A DNA stretch of 64,000 bases from Paenibacillus sp. (GTDB lineage Bacteria; Bacillota; Bacilli; Paenibacillales; YIM-B00363), in assembly GCF_031177825.1 (NCBI RefSeq), contig NZ_JAPSKE010000002.1, forward strand, positions 248,001 through 312,000, in the 5' to 3' direction. Below the pieces are notes generated by a model. It saw nothing but the letters and a program-made list of their open reading frames with translations, did no database searches and was not told the DNA's origin. Below, piece after piece: positions 1 to 8,058 of this stretch. The position numbers were made by a program, and so were the translations under genes. How positions within the stretch are numbered: the stretch's first letter is position 1; each line of letters begins with the position of its first letter.

Positions 1-799
1 CGTCGACGATGACGGCCCCCTTCTTCATGCGCGTCACCATCTCTTCCGTGACGAGCTTCGGCGCCCGTGCGCCCGGGATGAGCACGGCGCCGATCAACAG
101 ATCGGCCTTCTGAACCGCGCTCGCGATATTGTACGGGTTCGACATCAGCGTGGACACCCTGCCGGCGAACAGCTCGTCGATGTACCGCATGCGATCGGCG
201 CTGCGTTCGATGATGACGACCTGCGCGCCGAGGCCGAGCGCCATGCGGGCCGCGTTCAGGCCGACGATGCCTCCGCCGATAACGATGACCTCGGCGGGCG
301 GCACGCCGGGCACGCCGCCGAGTAGAATGCCGCGGCCGCCGTTGTACGCCTCGAGATAGCGCGCGCCGATCTGCACCGACATGCGTCCGGCGACCTCGCT
401 CATCGGCGTGAGCAGCGGCAGCGAGCCGTTGGGCGCCTGGATCGTCTCGTACGCGATCGCCGACACCTTGCTCGCGAGCAGCGCGTCGGCGAGGTCGCCC
501 GCCGCCGCAAGATGCAAGTACGTAAACAACATCTGCTTCTCCCGGAAGCGCCCGTACTCCTCCGGCAGCGGCTCCTTCACCTTCAGGATCAGTTCGGCCG
601 CCGACCAGACGTCGTCGGCGTCGCGAGCGATGCGGGCGCCCTCGCGCTCGTAATCTTCGTCGTCGAAGCCGCTGCCCGCGCCGGCGCCCGCTTCGACGAC
701 GACCTCGTGCCCGGCCGCCATGAGCATGCCGGCGCCCGCCGGCGTCAAGGCGACCCGAAATTCATTGTTCTTGATTTCCTTCGGTACCCCCACGATCAT
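1..799 (-). CDS. ald: Alanine dehydrogenase (3' end missing)
   Basis: Catalyses NAD-dependent oxidative deamination of L-alanine to pyruvate and ammonium, important for alanine use and sporulation in bacilli. The N-terminus reads [20 protein letters not shown], the hallmark start of the Ald/PNT family. The visible 266 residues reach the NAD-binding region with a [18 protein letters not shown] motif; the family is about 370 residues, so roughly 100 C-terminal residues lie beyond the left edge. ATG start with GAGGAGG seven to eight bases upstream. The short-chain dehydrogenase gene lies just upstream on the same strand. Identity is secure; only the truncation limits it. Confidence 0.95.
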   Translation of the reverse strand, partial: MIVGVPKEIKNNEFRVALTPAGAGMLMAAGHEVVVEAGAGAGSGFDDEDYEREGARIARDADDVWSAAELILKVKEPLPEEYGRFREKQMLFTYLHLAAAGDLADALLASKVSAIAYETIQAPNGSLPLLTPMSEVAGRMSVQIGARYLEAYNGGRGILLGGVPGVPPAEVIVIGGGIVGLNAARMALGLGAQVVIIERSADRMRYIDELFAGRVSTLMSNPYNIASAVQKADLLIGAVLIPGARAPKLVTEEMVTRMKKGAVIVD

Positions 800-820
800 G
801 CGTCCGTTCCTCCTCTACCG

Positions 821-1666
821 TTACAGCAACGACTCGGCGCCGTCGATGTATACCTCTGTACCCGTAATGTGACTCGACTCGTCGCACGCGAGAAACAACA
901 CCAGGTCGGCGACCTGCTCCGGCCTTCCGGCCCGATGCGCGAGCGGTTGGCTGCCTTTGGGATATTTTATGGGAATTTCGATCGATTGGACCTCGTCGGT
1001 TTGCTGCGTATTTTCGCCGATGTTCGTCTGGATCGCGCCCGGGCAGATCGCGTTGACGCGAATCCGGTACTGCGCCAGCTCGAGCGCCGCCATCTTCGCG
1101 AAGGCGACTTGAGCCGCCTTCGACGCGCTGTACGCCGCGCCGCCGAAATTTTTGAACTTCCGGTTGCCGTTGATCGAGCTCGTAACGATGATGCTCCCGC
1201 CGTCTTCCTTCAGATGCGGGATCGCATACTTGACGATGTAGAACGTCCCGTTCAGATTCGTCGAGAGCGTATGCGACCATTGCTCCGGCGTCAACGTCTC
1301 GATCGGCGCCATCGTCCCGTTGATGCCCGCGTTGGCGAAGACGACGTCCAGCCGCCCGAACGCGTCGACCGCCGCGAGAATCGCCGCTTCGACCCGGGCC
1401 GGGTCGGAGACGTCCGTATCGGTGACGATCGCTTCGCCGCCTGCCGCCGTAATGATGTCCTCCACCGCTTCGGCGTTCCGTTCCTTCAGATCGACGAGGC
1501 ATACCTTCGCGCCTTCCTCCGCCATCCGGATCGCCGCGGCCCGCCCGATGCCCGAGCCCGCGCCGGTGACGACCGCCGCCTTCCCTTCGAGTCTGCGGCG
1601 CCGGGGCGCCCCGTTCGCGCCGGTCGACGGCTCCGCCTTCTTGTCGTCCTTCGTAAATAAAGACAT
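821..1666 (-). CDS. Short-chain dehydrogenase/reductase (classical SDR)
   Basis: NAD(P)-dependent oxidoreductase of the classical SDR family; substrate unknown. A Rossmann glycine motif TGAGSGIG sits at residues 34-41, followed by a NAG motif, the catalytic serine in VTSSINGN and the YSASK catalytic pair near residue 188. The C-terminus ends with a typical TGTEVYIDGAESLL. The ATG at 1666 is chosen because AAAGG lies eight bases before it; the frame is open further upstream but without a better ribosome site. The first 25 residues are a charged extension before the fold, as in the YhdF/YhxC-type SDRs of bacilli. It is separated from fur by a terminator and from ald by 21 bases. Confidence 0.9.
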   Translation of the reverse strand: MSLFTKDDKKAEPSTGANGAPRRRRLEGKAAVVTGAGSGIGRAAAIRMAEEGAKVCLVDLKERNAEAVEDIITAAGGEAIVTDTDVSDPARVEAAILAAVDAFGRLDVVFANAGINGTMAPIETLTPEQWSHTLSTNLNGTFYIVKYAIPHLKEDGGSIIVTSSINGNRKFKNFGGAAYSASKAAQVAFAKMAALELAQYRIRVNAICPGAIQTNIGENTQQTDEVQSIEIPIKYPKGSQPLAHRAGRPEQVADLVLFLACDESSHITGTEVYIDGAESLL

Positions 1667-1776
1667 GACCATGACCTTTTCAACCTTCCTTCCCTTCGTC
1701 GCTTCGCGGTCATTCCTAATGCGCTTGCGCTGATAGAGATAGGTTGCTTCTCTCATGGGAAAATATGTAGGCGCGA

Positions 1777-1810
1777 CAAAAAACACTCCGAGCCGTTCCC
1801 GTCGGAGTGT
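1777..1810 (-). terminator. Intrinsic terminator of fur
   Basis: On the minus strand ACACTCCGA pairs with TCGGAGTGT around a ten-base loop and runs into six T residues. It lies just after the fur stop. Confidence 0.85.
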
Positions 1811-1831
1811 CAAAACATGTCTATTCGGTTG

Positions 1832-2296
1832 TTACCCTCGCTTGGGCACGGTCACGCCCTTATCCCGGCAGCGGTGGCAGATGCCTTGGAAGTCGAGGCG
1901 GTGGTCCAACACGGCGAACCGGAACTCCTTCTCCAGCCGTTCCTCCAGCTCGCCCAGCCAGTCCTCCATAATCTCGTCGACCGCGCCGCACTGCACGCAA
2001 ATCAAGTGGTGATGGTGATGGTGCGAGCTGTCGTTGCGCAGATCGTACCGCGCCACGCCGTCGCCGAAATTCATCTTCTCGACCACGTGCATCTCGCTGA
2101 GCAGTTCGAGCGTCCGGTACACGGTAGCGAGACCGATCTCGGGGGCCTTATCCTTGACGAGCATGAACACGTCCTCGGCGCTCAGATGATCCTCCTCGTT
2201 CTCGAGCAGGACGCGAACGGTCGCTTCTCGCTGCGGCGTCAGCTTGTATCCTTGCGACTGAAGCTGTTGTTTAATCTTCTCGATGCGCGCCTCCAC
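1832..2296 (-). CDS. fur: Ferric uptake regulator Fur
   Basis: DNA-binding repressor that uses Fe2+ as corepressor for iron-uptake genes. The protein has the Fur winged helix (KLTPQREATVRVL ... GLATVYRTLELL), a His-rich metal site HHHHHHLICVQCG and a C-terminal CHRC structural-zinc pair. It is the neighbour of spoIIM, as fur is in B. subtilis, which separates it from Zur (a second family member at 53,796) and PerR. Length 154 residues from the GTG at 2296, which has a G-rich ribosome site seven bases upstream; a GTG at 2314 is possible but poorly placed. It has its own promoter and terminator. Confidence 0.88.
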   Translation of the reverse strand: MEARIEKIKQQLQSQGYKLTPQREATVRVLLENEEDHLSAEDVFMLVKDKAPEIGLATVYRTLELLSEMHVVEKMNFGDGVARYDLRNDSSHHHHHHLICVQCGAVDEIMEDWLGELEERLEKEFRFAVLDHRLDFQGICHRCRDKGVTVPKRG

Positions 2297-2338
2297 GTCG
2301 AAGTCCCCCCTCACGCGTCTCTATGAACTCTTCTAATC

Positions 2339-2368
2339 ATTATAGAGGGAGGCCATCGATCAAGTCAA
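2339..2368 (-). promoter_or_regulatory. Sigma-A promoter of fur
   Basis: TTGACT (2363-2368), an 18-base spacer and TATAAT (2339-2344) on the minus strand. The -35 overlaps the spoIIM stop codon, so fur can be transcribed independently of the sporulation gene. Confidence 0.8.
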
Positions 2369-3030
2369 ACGGCGTCGAGCAGCATCGGCGCCGCCCATTC
2401 GAGCAGCCCCGGCGAGACGTACACCTCGAAGAGGGATACGGCAAGCATTAAGCCCGTCAGCAGCAGAGCCGTCAGCGAGAAGGACGCAAGCGGCTGCTTC
2501 ACCGTTCCGCTGCGATGCAGCAGCCGGCCGCGCACGAGCAGCAGACTGAACGAAATGGCTGCGACGCTGCACACGATGATCGCCGGTACGACGACCAGGT
2601 TTTGCGGCGCGACCGACACGATCGCGAAGACGATGCCGTCCCACGACCATTGGCCCGCGAGGTAGCCGACCGTAAAGCCGATCAGCACGCCCTTCAAGAA
2701 ATCAAGCAGCAGAATGAGCGGGACGCCGACGACGGACAACCCGAGAATCCAGATGAAAAAGACCCACCGCGCATGCGCCCCGAACGCATCCCATACGGCG
2801 CCGGCGCCCGCCGGCCGGAGCTCCGCCGCGCCGGTTCCTCCCAGGCCCGCGGCCGAGCCGCCGAAGCCGGATAAGAACGTATTGACGTATTGGCCGACGT
2901 CATGCTTCTGCTGCAGCGTGAGCGCGTTCACGAGCAGCGCGCCGAAGACGACGCCCATGATGAACAGGATGCATACGAATAAGTATAACGGCAACAAATC
3001 CTTGGTATATACGCGAAATACGCCCGTCAT
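2365..3030 (-). CDS. spoIIM: Stage II sporulation protein M
   Basis: Membrane scaffold of the SpoIID-SpoIIM-SpoIIP complex that drives septal peptidoglycan thinning and engulfment in the mother cell. The 221-residue protein has a charged N-terminus (VYTKDLLPLYLFVC), about five hydrophobic helices and the conserved LLDFLKGVLIGFTVGYLAGQ segment. Its size matches the family (about 210-215). ATG start with GGAAGGGAAG upstream. It lies between endoQ and fur, as in B. subtilis (yqxK-spoIIM-fur), and is preceded by a good sigma-E promoter, in agreement with its known mother-cell expression. Confidence 0.93.
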   Translation of the reverse strand: MTGVFRVYTKDLLPLYLFVCILFIMGVVFGALLVNALTLQQKHDVGQYVNTFLSGFGGSAAGLGGTGAAELRPAGAGAVWDAFGAHARWVFFIWILGLSVVGVPLILLLDFLKGVLIGFTVGYLAGQWSWDGIVFAIVSVAPQNLVVVPAIIVCSVAAISFSLLLVRGRLLHRSGTVKQPLASFSLTALLLTGLMLAVSLFEVYVSPGLLEWAAPMLLDAV

Positions 3031-3067
3031 GGAGGCTTCCCTTCCTTCCAGCTTGCTTCGTTATACG

Positions 3068-3096
3068 AATATATGAAGCTAGGAAGGAAACTATGA
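3068..3096 (-). promoter_or_regulatory. Sigma-E type promoter of spoIIM
   Basis: Minus strand: TCATAGT (3090-3096), a 14-base spacer and CATATATT (3068-3075). This fits the sigma-E consensus KMATATT-N13-15-CATAYAHT with one mismatch, and lies about 38 bases before the spoIIM start. Confidence 0.7.
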
Positions 3097-3110
3097 CGGG
3101 CGTGCGAGAC

Positions 3111-4307
3111 TTACTTGATTTTTCCGTAGCGTCCGCCGCCGCCCGACGCGACGGCGACGTCGCCGGTTCGGGCCGCGGCGATGACGGCGGCCGGACCGGC
3201 GCCGACCGTCTCGGCGAGCTCCGCTTCCGGGACGCGATGGAGAATGTTCATCTCGGTGCCGAACCGCTCGAGCAGCGCCTCGCGCTTCTTCGGCCCGAGC
3301 CCCGGCACGAATTCGAGCGGCACCTGGTTCCGATACGGCGGCCGATGCATCGCGGCGCGCGCCGCGGCCGCCGCGTCGTCCGGCTTCGCGAGCGCCGCGA
3401 TCCGGTCGAAGACGCCGCGCACGATGCGGCCGCTGCCGCAGGCGGGGCACTTCTTCTCCGTTTGGCCGTCCTCCAGCTCGACGAGCGCGTCGCAGCGCTC
3501 GCAATACGTGCGATGGTATTTGCCCAACTGCGGCTTCAGGCCGTAGTTCGCCTCGATCCCGCGGCCGTCCTCGCCGCGCAGCGCCTTCGCGACTTCCTCG
3601 AACGTGGGCGCCGTCAAGCGGAAGGCGTTATACTCCCTTGCGATCTTCCCGAGCGAGTGCGCGTCGGAGTTCGTGACGTAGGCGTGCCGGCGCAGCTCGG
3701 GGATCGTATCGGCCATGTCCGTGTTGGAGCTGAGTCCCAGCTCCACCGCCGCGACGTCCTCCGGATCGAGCACCTCCTCCATCCGGCTGCAGCAGCTGCC
3801 GTATAGGCTCTTGTGCGGCGTGAAGATATGCGCCGGAATGACGAGCCCGCCCAAGGACACCGTCTCCGCTTGCAGCTCCCGAGCCAACGCGTAGACGCGC
3901 TGGGAGCTCAAGGAGACGTTCTTCATGCGCGTCGACAGCCATGCCGTGAACTCCTTCATCGCCGACAGCTTCGGCAGGAAACACAAGAGATGCGCCGGAC
4001 CGCAGCCCGGATCCTTCACCTCCAGCTCGCTGCCGAGCAGCACGGTCGTGTTGCCGTAGCGAATGCCGCCCCCGGCGAGCTCTTCCATCTCCCCGGCTTC
4101 CAAATACCGTTCGATCTCGTCTTGCACGGCGGGCGACTGGCAGTCGATGATGCCGGTAACGTCGATCCCCTTGCGTACGCTCGCTTCCCTCGCGATGTTG
4201 AAGAACGTTAAGTCGCGGGACCCGCTGATTTTCACCGGCGCTCCCGCTTCCGTCCGTCCGATATGAATGTGCAAATCCGCGTATACCGTGCGCAGACCCT
4301 CGTTCAC
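3111..4307 (-). CDS. EndoQ-type DNA endonuclease (PHP domain, YqxK family)
   Basis: Family first known as conserved hypothetical TIGR00375. Characterised members, from Thermococcales and Bacillus, are endonuclease Q, which nicks DNA 5' of deaminated bases such as uracil and hypoxanthine. The order here is the PHP metal site DLHIHIGRT (residues 11-19), a PHP core with NSDAHSLG, a four-Cys zinc ribbon (CERC ... CPACG, near residues 270-295) and a C-terminal helix-hairpin-helix (VPGLGPKKREALLERFG) followed by a Gly-rich tail. Length 398 matches the family. GTG start with a weakly placed ribosome site. It sits between nudF and spoIIM as yqxK does in B. subtilis. It is probably base-damage repair; activity is inferred from the family. 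Confidence 0.85.
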   Translation of the reverse strand: MNEGLRTVYADLHIHIGRTEAGAPVKISGSRDLTFFNIAREASVRKGIDVTGIIDCQSPAVQDEIERYLEAGEMEELAGGGIRYGNTTVLLGSELEVKDPGCGPAHLLCFLPKLSAMKEFTAWLSTRMKNVSLSSQRVYALARELQAETVSLGGLVIPAHIFTPHKSLYGSCCSRMEEVLDPEDVAAVELGLSSNTDMADTIPELRRHAYVTNSDAHSLGKIAREYNAFRLTAPTFEEVAKALRGEDGRGIEANYGLKPQLGKYHRTYCERCDALVELEDGQTEKKCPACGSGRIVRGVFDRIAALAKPDDAAAAARAAMHRPPYRNQVPLEFVPGLGPKKREALLERFGTEMNILHRVPEAELAETVGAGPAAVIAAARTGDVAVASGGGGRYGKIK

Positions 4308-4314
4308 GTCGTCA

Positions 4315-4878
4315 TCAGACTCCCCATGTTCCCGTCGTCAGGTACCGCTGCCAAGCGTAAACGGCCAGGAGCGTCTTGGCGTCGCAGATTCGTCCCTTCG
4401 CGATCGCTTGCGACGCTTCCTCCGGCGTCAGCGCGAACGCGTTCAGAAACTCGTCTTCGTCCGGAGCGGCCTCGCCCGCGCGAAGCCCTTCGGCTACGTA
4501 AATATGGATTACCTCGTCCGCGAAGCCGGGCGACGTCGCCATCGAATGGAGAAGCGTTACGCGTTCGCAAGCGTATCCCGTCTCCTCCCGCAGCTCCCTC
4601 GCGGCCGCCTGGGCCGGGTCCTCCCCGCCGTCCAGCTTGCCGGCCGGAATTTCGATTTGGAGCCGCTCGAGCGGCTTGCGGTATTGCTCGACGACGAGCA
4701 GCTTCCCGTCGACGTCGGCGATGACCGCCACCGCCCCCGGATGCTTCACGATTTCCCTCGTCGCCGTGCCGCCGTTCGGCAGCGCGACCTCGTCCACCTG
4801 CAGCGAAATGATTTTCCCCTGAAAAATCGGCTTCGTCGAAATCGTCTTTTCCGTGAAATCCAAATGCGGTTTCTCCAT
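4315..4878 (-). CDS. nudF: ADP-ribose pyrophosphatase (Nudix hydrolase)
   Basis: Hydrolyses ADP-ribose to AMP and ribose-5-phosphate. The Nudix box G-x5-E-x7-REL-xEExGY is complete at about residues 80-102, preceded by the conserved VEQYRKPLERLQIEIPAG of the ADP-ribose subfamily. The ATG at 4878 has GGGGAGG nine bases upstream and gives 187 residues, the normal size. It ends eight bases before the endoQ start, so the two are co-transcribed. It is divergent from mciZ, the arrangement known in B. subtilis. Confidence 0.92.
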   Translation of the reverse strand: MEKPHLDFTEKTISTKPIFQGKIISLQVDEVALPNGGTATREIVKHPGAVAVIADVDGKLLVVEQYRKPLERLQIEIPAGKLDGGEDPAQAAARELREETGYACERVTLLHSMATSPGFADEVIHIYVAEGLRAGEAAPDEDEFLNAFALTPEEASQAIAKGRICDAKTLLAVYAWQRYLTTGTWGV

Positions 4879-4925
4879 TTCGTATAGCCTCCCCGTCATA
4901 AGCTTTCCCATACGCGCATAGGGTG

Positions 4926-4934
4926 ATTATACCA
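4926..4934 (-). promoter_or_regulatory. Extended -10 promoter of nudF
   Basis: Minus strand TGGTATAAT, a perfect -10 with the TGn extension, 48 bases before the nudF start. No clear -35 is seen. Confidence 0.5.
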
Positions 4935-4953
4935 AACCTGCGGAAAGGGTGCG

Positions 4954-5196
4954 TTGGACACGATGAAAGGGTACTACGGAAGCAAGCGGCTGCGACTGGT
5001 AGGCAAAGGATGGGAGGTACGGGAGAAGCTTCGTCAAATCCAGCGGCAGACCGACGATCCGTCGACGACGCTGGCGGCATGGCTTCGGCAACCGCCCGCC
5101 TTGCGGCCCGCCCTCGCGTCGGCGTCCATCCGCTCCGCCCCCGCCTATTCCCCCCGCGACTCGATCGCGGATTCCCGTTCGTATCCGATGGCGTAA
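4954..5196 (+). CDS. mciZ: Z-ring inhibitor peptide MciZ
   Basis: MciZ is a mother-cell peptide that caps FtsZ filaments and stops Z-ring formation after asymmetric septation. The segment RLRLVGKGWEVREKLRQI matches the core of B. subtilis MciZ (about 40 residues), and the gene is divergent from nudF as in that species. Here the frame continues about 35 residues past the usual end in an Ala/Pro/Ser-rich tail. The TTG start has GGAAAGGG five bases upstream; an ATG nine bases later is the alternative. A possible sigma-E site (TCATAAG-N14-CATAGGGT, 4896-4924) precedes it but matches poorly. Identity rests on motif plus position. Confidence 0.72.
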   Translation: MDTMKGYYGSKRLRLVGKGWEVREKLRQIQRQTDDPSTTLAAWLRQPPALRPALASASIRSAPAYSPRDSIADSRSYPMA

Positions 5197-5220
5197 ACCG
5201 ACGAGCCCGTTGTTTACGTA

Positions 5221-5274
5221 AACGAAAAAGCCGCCGATTCGGAGGAGGATTTTCCCCTCTCGAACCGGCGGCTT
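5221..5274 (-). terminator. Terminator of the PepT-like gene
   Basis: AAGCCGCCG pairs with CGGCGGCTT, with an inner helix of GGAGG and CCTC, and the minus-strand product runs into TTTTTCG. It lies between the convergent mciZ and peptidase genes. Confidence 0.8.
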
Positions 5275-5299
5275 GCTTTATGAAACGCGCTTTCCGCTT

Positions 5300-6436
5300 T
5301 TACGCTTTTACGTTGACCGACTGCTCGATGATCGCGACGACCATGCGCGCGGCGCCGACCAGATCCGATACGCGGATTTGCTCCTTCGGCGTATGGATGT
5401 GCTCGTAGCCGATCGCGAGGTTGACCGTCGGCACGCCCATGCCGTTGAACATGTTCGCGTCGCTGCCGCCGCCCGACGGGAACGTGCTCCACGGGATGCC
5501 GAGCGATTCGAACGCGTCGGCCGCGACCCGCACGACCGGCGCGTCGTCGTCGAATTTGTAGGCGGGGTATAAGTAATTTTCCACGAATTCGTACTTCGCC
5601 CCGAACTCCTTCGTCGCCGATTCGAACGCGTCCCGCATCTTCGCGACCTGCGCGCTCATCTTCTCGTTCACGAGGCTGCGCGCCTCCGCCGTGATGACGA
5701 CCTGTTCCGCGACGACGTTCGTCTCGCCGCCGCCTTCGAAGCGGCCGATGTTGGCCGTCGTCTCGTGGTCGATGCGGCCGAGCGGCATCCGCGAGATCGC
5801 CTTGGCGGCGACCGTAATCGCGCTGATGCCGTCCTGCGGATTGACCCCGGCGTGCGCCGACTTGCCCGTCACCGTGATGCGCAGCTTCGTCTGCGTCGGC
5901 CCCGCGGTGCAAATTTCGCCGATCTTGCCGTCGGAGTCGAGCGCGAAGCCGTATTTCGCATCGAGCAGGTTCTTGTCCATCGCGCGCGCGCCCACGAGAC
6001 CGCTCTCTTCGCCCGACGTAATGACGAACTGGATGCGGCCGTGCGGCAGTCCCGACTCGTTGACGACGCGGATCGCTTCGAACATCGCGGCGAGACCCGC
6101 CTTATCGTCGCTGCCGAGAATCGTCGTGCCGTCGCTGCGAATGAAGCCGTCGTCGTCGATGCGCGGCCGGATGCCGTTGCCCGGCGCGACCGTGTCCATA
6201 TGGCCCGTGAACAAGAACGGCGCCACGTCTTCCATGCCCGGCGTCGCGGCCCACGTCGCGAACAGGTTGCCCGCGCCGTGTCCGGTCTTCGTCGCCGTAT
6301 CGTCTTCATATACGTCGAGGCCGAGCTCGGCGAACTTCCGCTTGAGCAGATCGCAGATGACGCGCTCGTGCTTCGTCTCGCTGTCGGTTCGCACCAGTTC
6401 GAAAAACTCGTCGATCAATCGTTGCTCCATCACCAT
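5300..6436 (-). CDS. M20-family peptidase, PepT-like (YqjE)
   Basis: Zinc metallopeptidase of the M20 family, closest to the tripeptidase T-like proteins of bacilli (YqjE). Metal-site motifs are TGHMDTV (H79, D81), GSDDKAG (D110), the EES pair near residue 143 and a C-terminal HTPKEQI histidine. Length 378 from the ATG at 6436, which has GGGAGGAA seven bases upstream. Cytosolic, with no signal peptide. It is divergent from prli42, the usual partner arrangement near yqjE. The exact peptide substrate is unknown. Confidence 0.85.
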   Translation of the reverse strand: MVMEQRLIDEFFELVRTDSETKHERVICDLLKRKFAELGLDVYEDDTATKTGHGAGNLFATWAATPGMEDVAPFLFTGHMDTVAPGNGIRPRIDDDGFIRSDGTTILGSDDKAGLAAMFEAIRVVNESGLPHGRIQFVITSGEESGLVGARAMDKNLLDAKYGFALDSDGKIGEICTAGPTQTKLRITVTGKSAHAGVNPQDGISAITVAAKAISRMPLGRIDHETTANIGRFEGGGETNVVAEQVVITAEARSLVNEKMSAQVAKMRDAFESATKEFGAKYEFVENYLYPAYKFDDDAPVVRVAADAFESLGIPWSTFPSGGGSDANMFNGMGVPTVNLAIGYEHIHTPKEQIRVSDLVGAARMVVAIIEQSVNVKA

Positions 6437-6532
6437 GTTCCAGTTTCCTCCCGGCATGTCGTTGCGTTACAATGGGGACAGGCTTAGAATGCCCTGTTTC
6501 TTTTTCCTATCGAAAGGAGCGTGATTCCGCTC

Positions 6533-6631
6533 ATGCAAAATCGCGGTTGGATCAAGGTCGTCGTCTGGGCCGTCTTGATCTCGATGCTGCTGTCGACGAT
6601 TCTCATGGGAGTCAGCTTCGTCGGCGCCTAG
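6533..6631 (+). CDS. prli42: Stressosome-associated membrane peptide Prli42
   Basis: A 32-residue single-span membrane peptide, MQNRGWIKVVVWAVLISMLL onward, ending TILMGVSFVGA. In Listeria Prli42 anchors the stressosome through RsbR, and the family is conserved in Firmicutes beside yqjE-like genes. There is a charged N-terminus with R4 and K8, then one helix. AAAGGAG lies 13 bases before the ATG; a GTG closer to it is in frame and could be used instead. Its TAG stop shares the CTAG tetranucleotide with the stop of bkdB on the other strand. Confidence 0.8.
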   Translation: MQNRGWIKVVVWAVLISMLLSTILMGVSFVGA

Positions 6632-8025
6632 TATAAATTCGTCGATTCGTCGAAGCTCTCCAGGTTTTCCTTCACCCGCTGCAAGAATCTGCCGCAGATG
6701 ACGCCGTCGAGAATCCGATGGTCGAGCGACAGGCATAGGTTGACCATCGATCGTACGCCGATCATGTCCTTGATGACGACGGGGCGCTTGACGATCGACT
6801 CGAACGTCAAATTCGCCGCTTGCGGATAATTGATGATCGGCTGCGACAAAATCGAACCGAACGAACCGGTATTGTTGACCGTGAACGTCCCGCCTTGCAT
6901 GTCGGACGGGGTCAGCTTGCCGGTTCTCGTCTTTCGGGCGAGCTCGTCGATTTCCCGCGCGAGGCCGGCGATGTTCTTCCGGTCGGCTTGCTTGATGACG
7001 GGAACCATGACGCTGTCCTCCGTGCCCACCGCAAGCGTCAGGTTAATGTCGCGCTTCACGATGATTTTGTCGACCGCCCACACCGAGTTCATGATGGGGT
7101 AGTCCTTGATCGCCCCGACGACGGCCTTGAGCACGAACGCCAGGTACGTCAGATTGATTCCTTCGCGCTTCAGAAACTCTTCCTTCATCTTGTTCCGCAG
7201 ATTGACGAGATTCGTCACGTCGACCTCGATCATCGTCCAGGCGTGCGGAATTTCGCTGACGCTCTGCCGCATTCGGCTCGCGATCGTGTTGCGGATCGGC
7301 GTGACGTCGATGAAGTATTCCCGTTCGTCGCCCTTCTCGACCTCGATCGCCGGAATTCGCGGCTCCTCCGACAGATGAAGGCCCGTCGTCCGGACCGGTC
7401 CGTCCGCTTCCTTCGCCGGCGCGAACGGCACGGCCGCCGCGGCAGGACGGCTCTGGCTCTGGGCCGCCTGGGCCGCTCGGGCCGCTTGCGCCGCCCGCGG
7501 GCCGCCGCTCGCGACGTAGGCGAGCACGTCCTTGCGCGTGATGCGGCCTTCGTGGCCGCTGCCCGGAATCGGCTCCTCGTCGAGCCGAATGCCGTGCTCC
7601 GCCGCGAGCGCCAGCACCGCCGGCGAATAGCGTCGGCGCATCGCGCCGTCCGCGGCTGGGGCGCCGCCCGCCTGCGCGGCTTCGCCGCGGGAGGTGGCCG
7701 CGGCCGCTCCCGTCGCCGGCGCGACTGCGCCCGCCGCCGCTCCCGCGGCGACGGCGTCCTTGCCCGCCACGACGCAGAGCGGCTCGCCGACGGCCGCCTC
7801 CACGCCCTCCGCAACAAGCAGATGCGTGACGACACCCTCCACCGGCGACGGCATCTCCGTCGTTACTTTATCCGTCACCAGCTCGCAGATGACGTCGTAT
7901 TGTTTCACGTAGTCGCCGGGCGAGACCAGCCACTTGCCGACCGTCGCCGACACGAGGCTCTCGGCCAAGTGCGGCACGGTGACGGCGATCCCTGGAATCC
8001 CGTCGATCGTCTTCGTATCGCTCAA
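6628..8025 (-). CDS. bkdB: Branched-chain 2-oxoacid dehydrogenase E2 (dihydrolipoyl acyltransferase)
   Basis: Core acyltransferase of the branched-chain 2-oxoacid dehydrogenase complex, supplying branched acyl-CoA for iso/anteiso fatty acids. There is an N-terminal lipoyl domain with K53 in ELVTDKVTTEMPSP, an Ala/Pro linker, a peripheral subunit-binding domain (YSPAVLALAAEHG ... GRITRKDVLAYV, about 133-172), and a catalytic domain ending in LSLDHRILDG with the active His and Asp. The TTG at 8025 is chosen because AGGAG lies exactly eight bases upstream; the GTG at 8034 overlaps that site. Last gene of lpdV-bkdAA-bkdAB-bkdB. Confidence 0.9.
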   Translation of the reverse strand: MSDTKTIDGIPGIAVTVPHLAESLVSATVGKWLVSPGDYVKQYDVICELVTDKVTTEMPSPVEGVVTHLLVAEGVEAAVGEPLCVVAGKDAVAAGAAAGAVAPATGAAAATSRGEAAQAGGAPAADGAMRRRYSPAVLALAAEHGIRLDEEPIPGSGHEGRITRKDVLAYVASGGPRAAQAARAAQAAQSQSRPAAAAVPFAPAKEADGPVRTTGLHLSEEPRIPAIEVEKGDEREYFIDVTPIRNTIASRMRQSVSEIPHAWTMIEVDVTNLVNLRNKMKEEFLKREGINLTYLAFVLKAVVGAIKDYPIMNSVWAVDKIIVKRDINLTLAVGTEDSVMVPVIKQADRKNIAGLAREIDELARKTRTGKLTPSDMQGGTFTVNNTGSFGSILSQPIINYPQAANLTFESIVKRPVVIKDMIGVRSMVNLCLSLDHRILDGVICGRFLQRVKENLESFDESTNLY

Positions 8026-8058
8026 CTTACGCACTCCTCTCCATCCTGCCGCTGCCGC

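Noticed and set aside
512-1660. Long plus-strand frame opposite the short-chain dehydrogenase
   Set aside because: Arg-rich shadow of a real gene. Similar frames occur opposite nearly every gene here because of high GC content.
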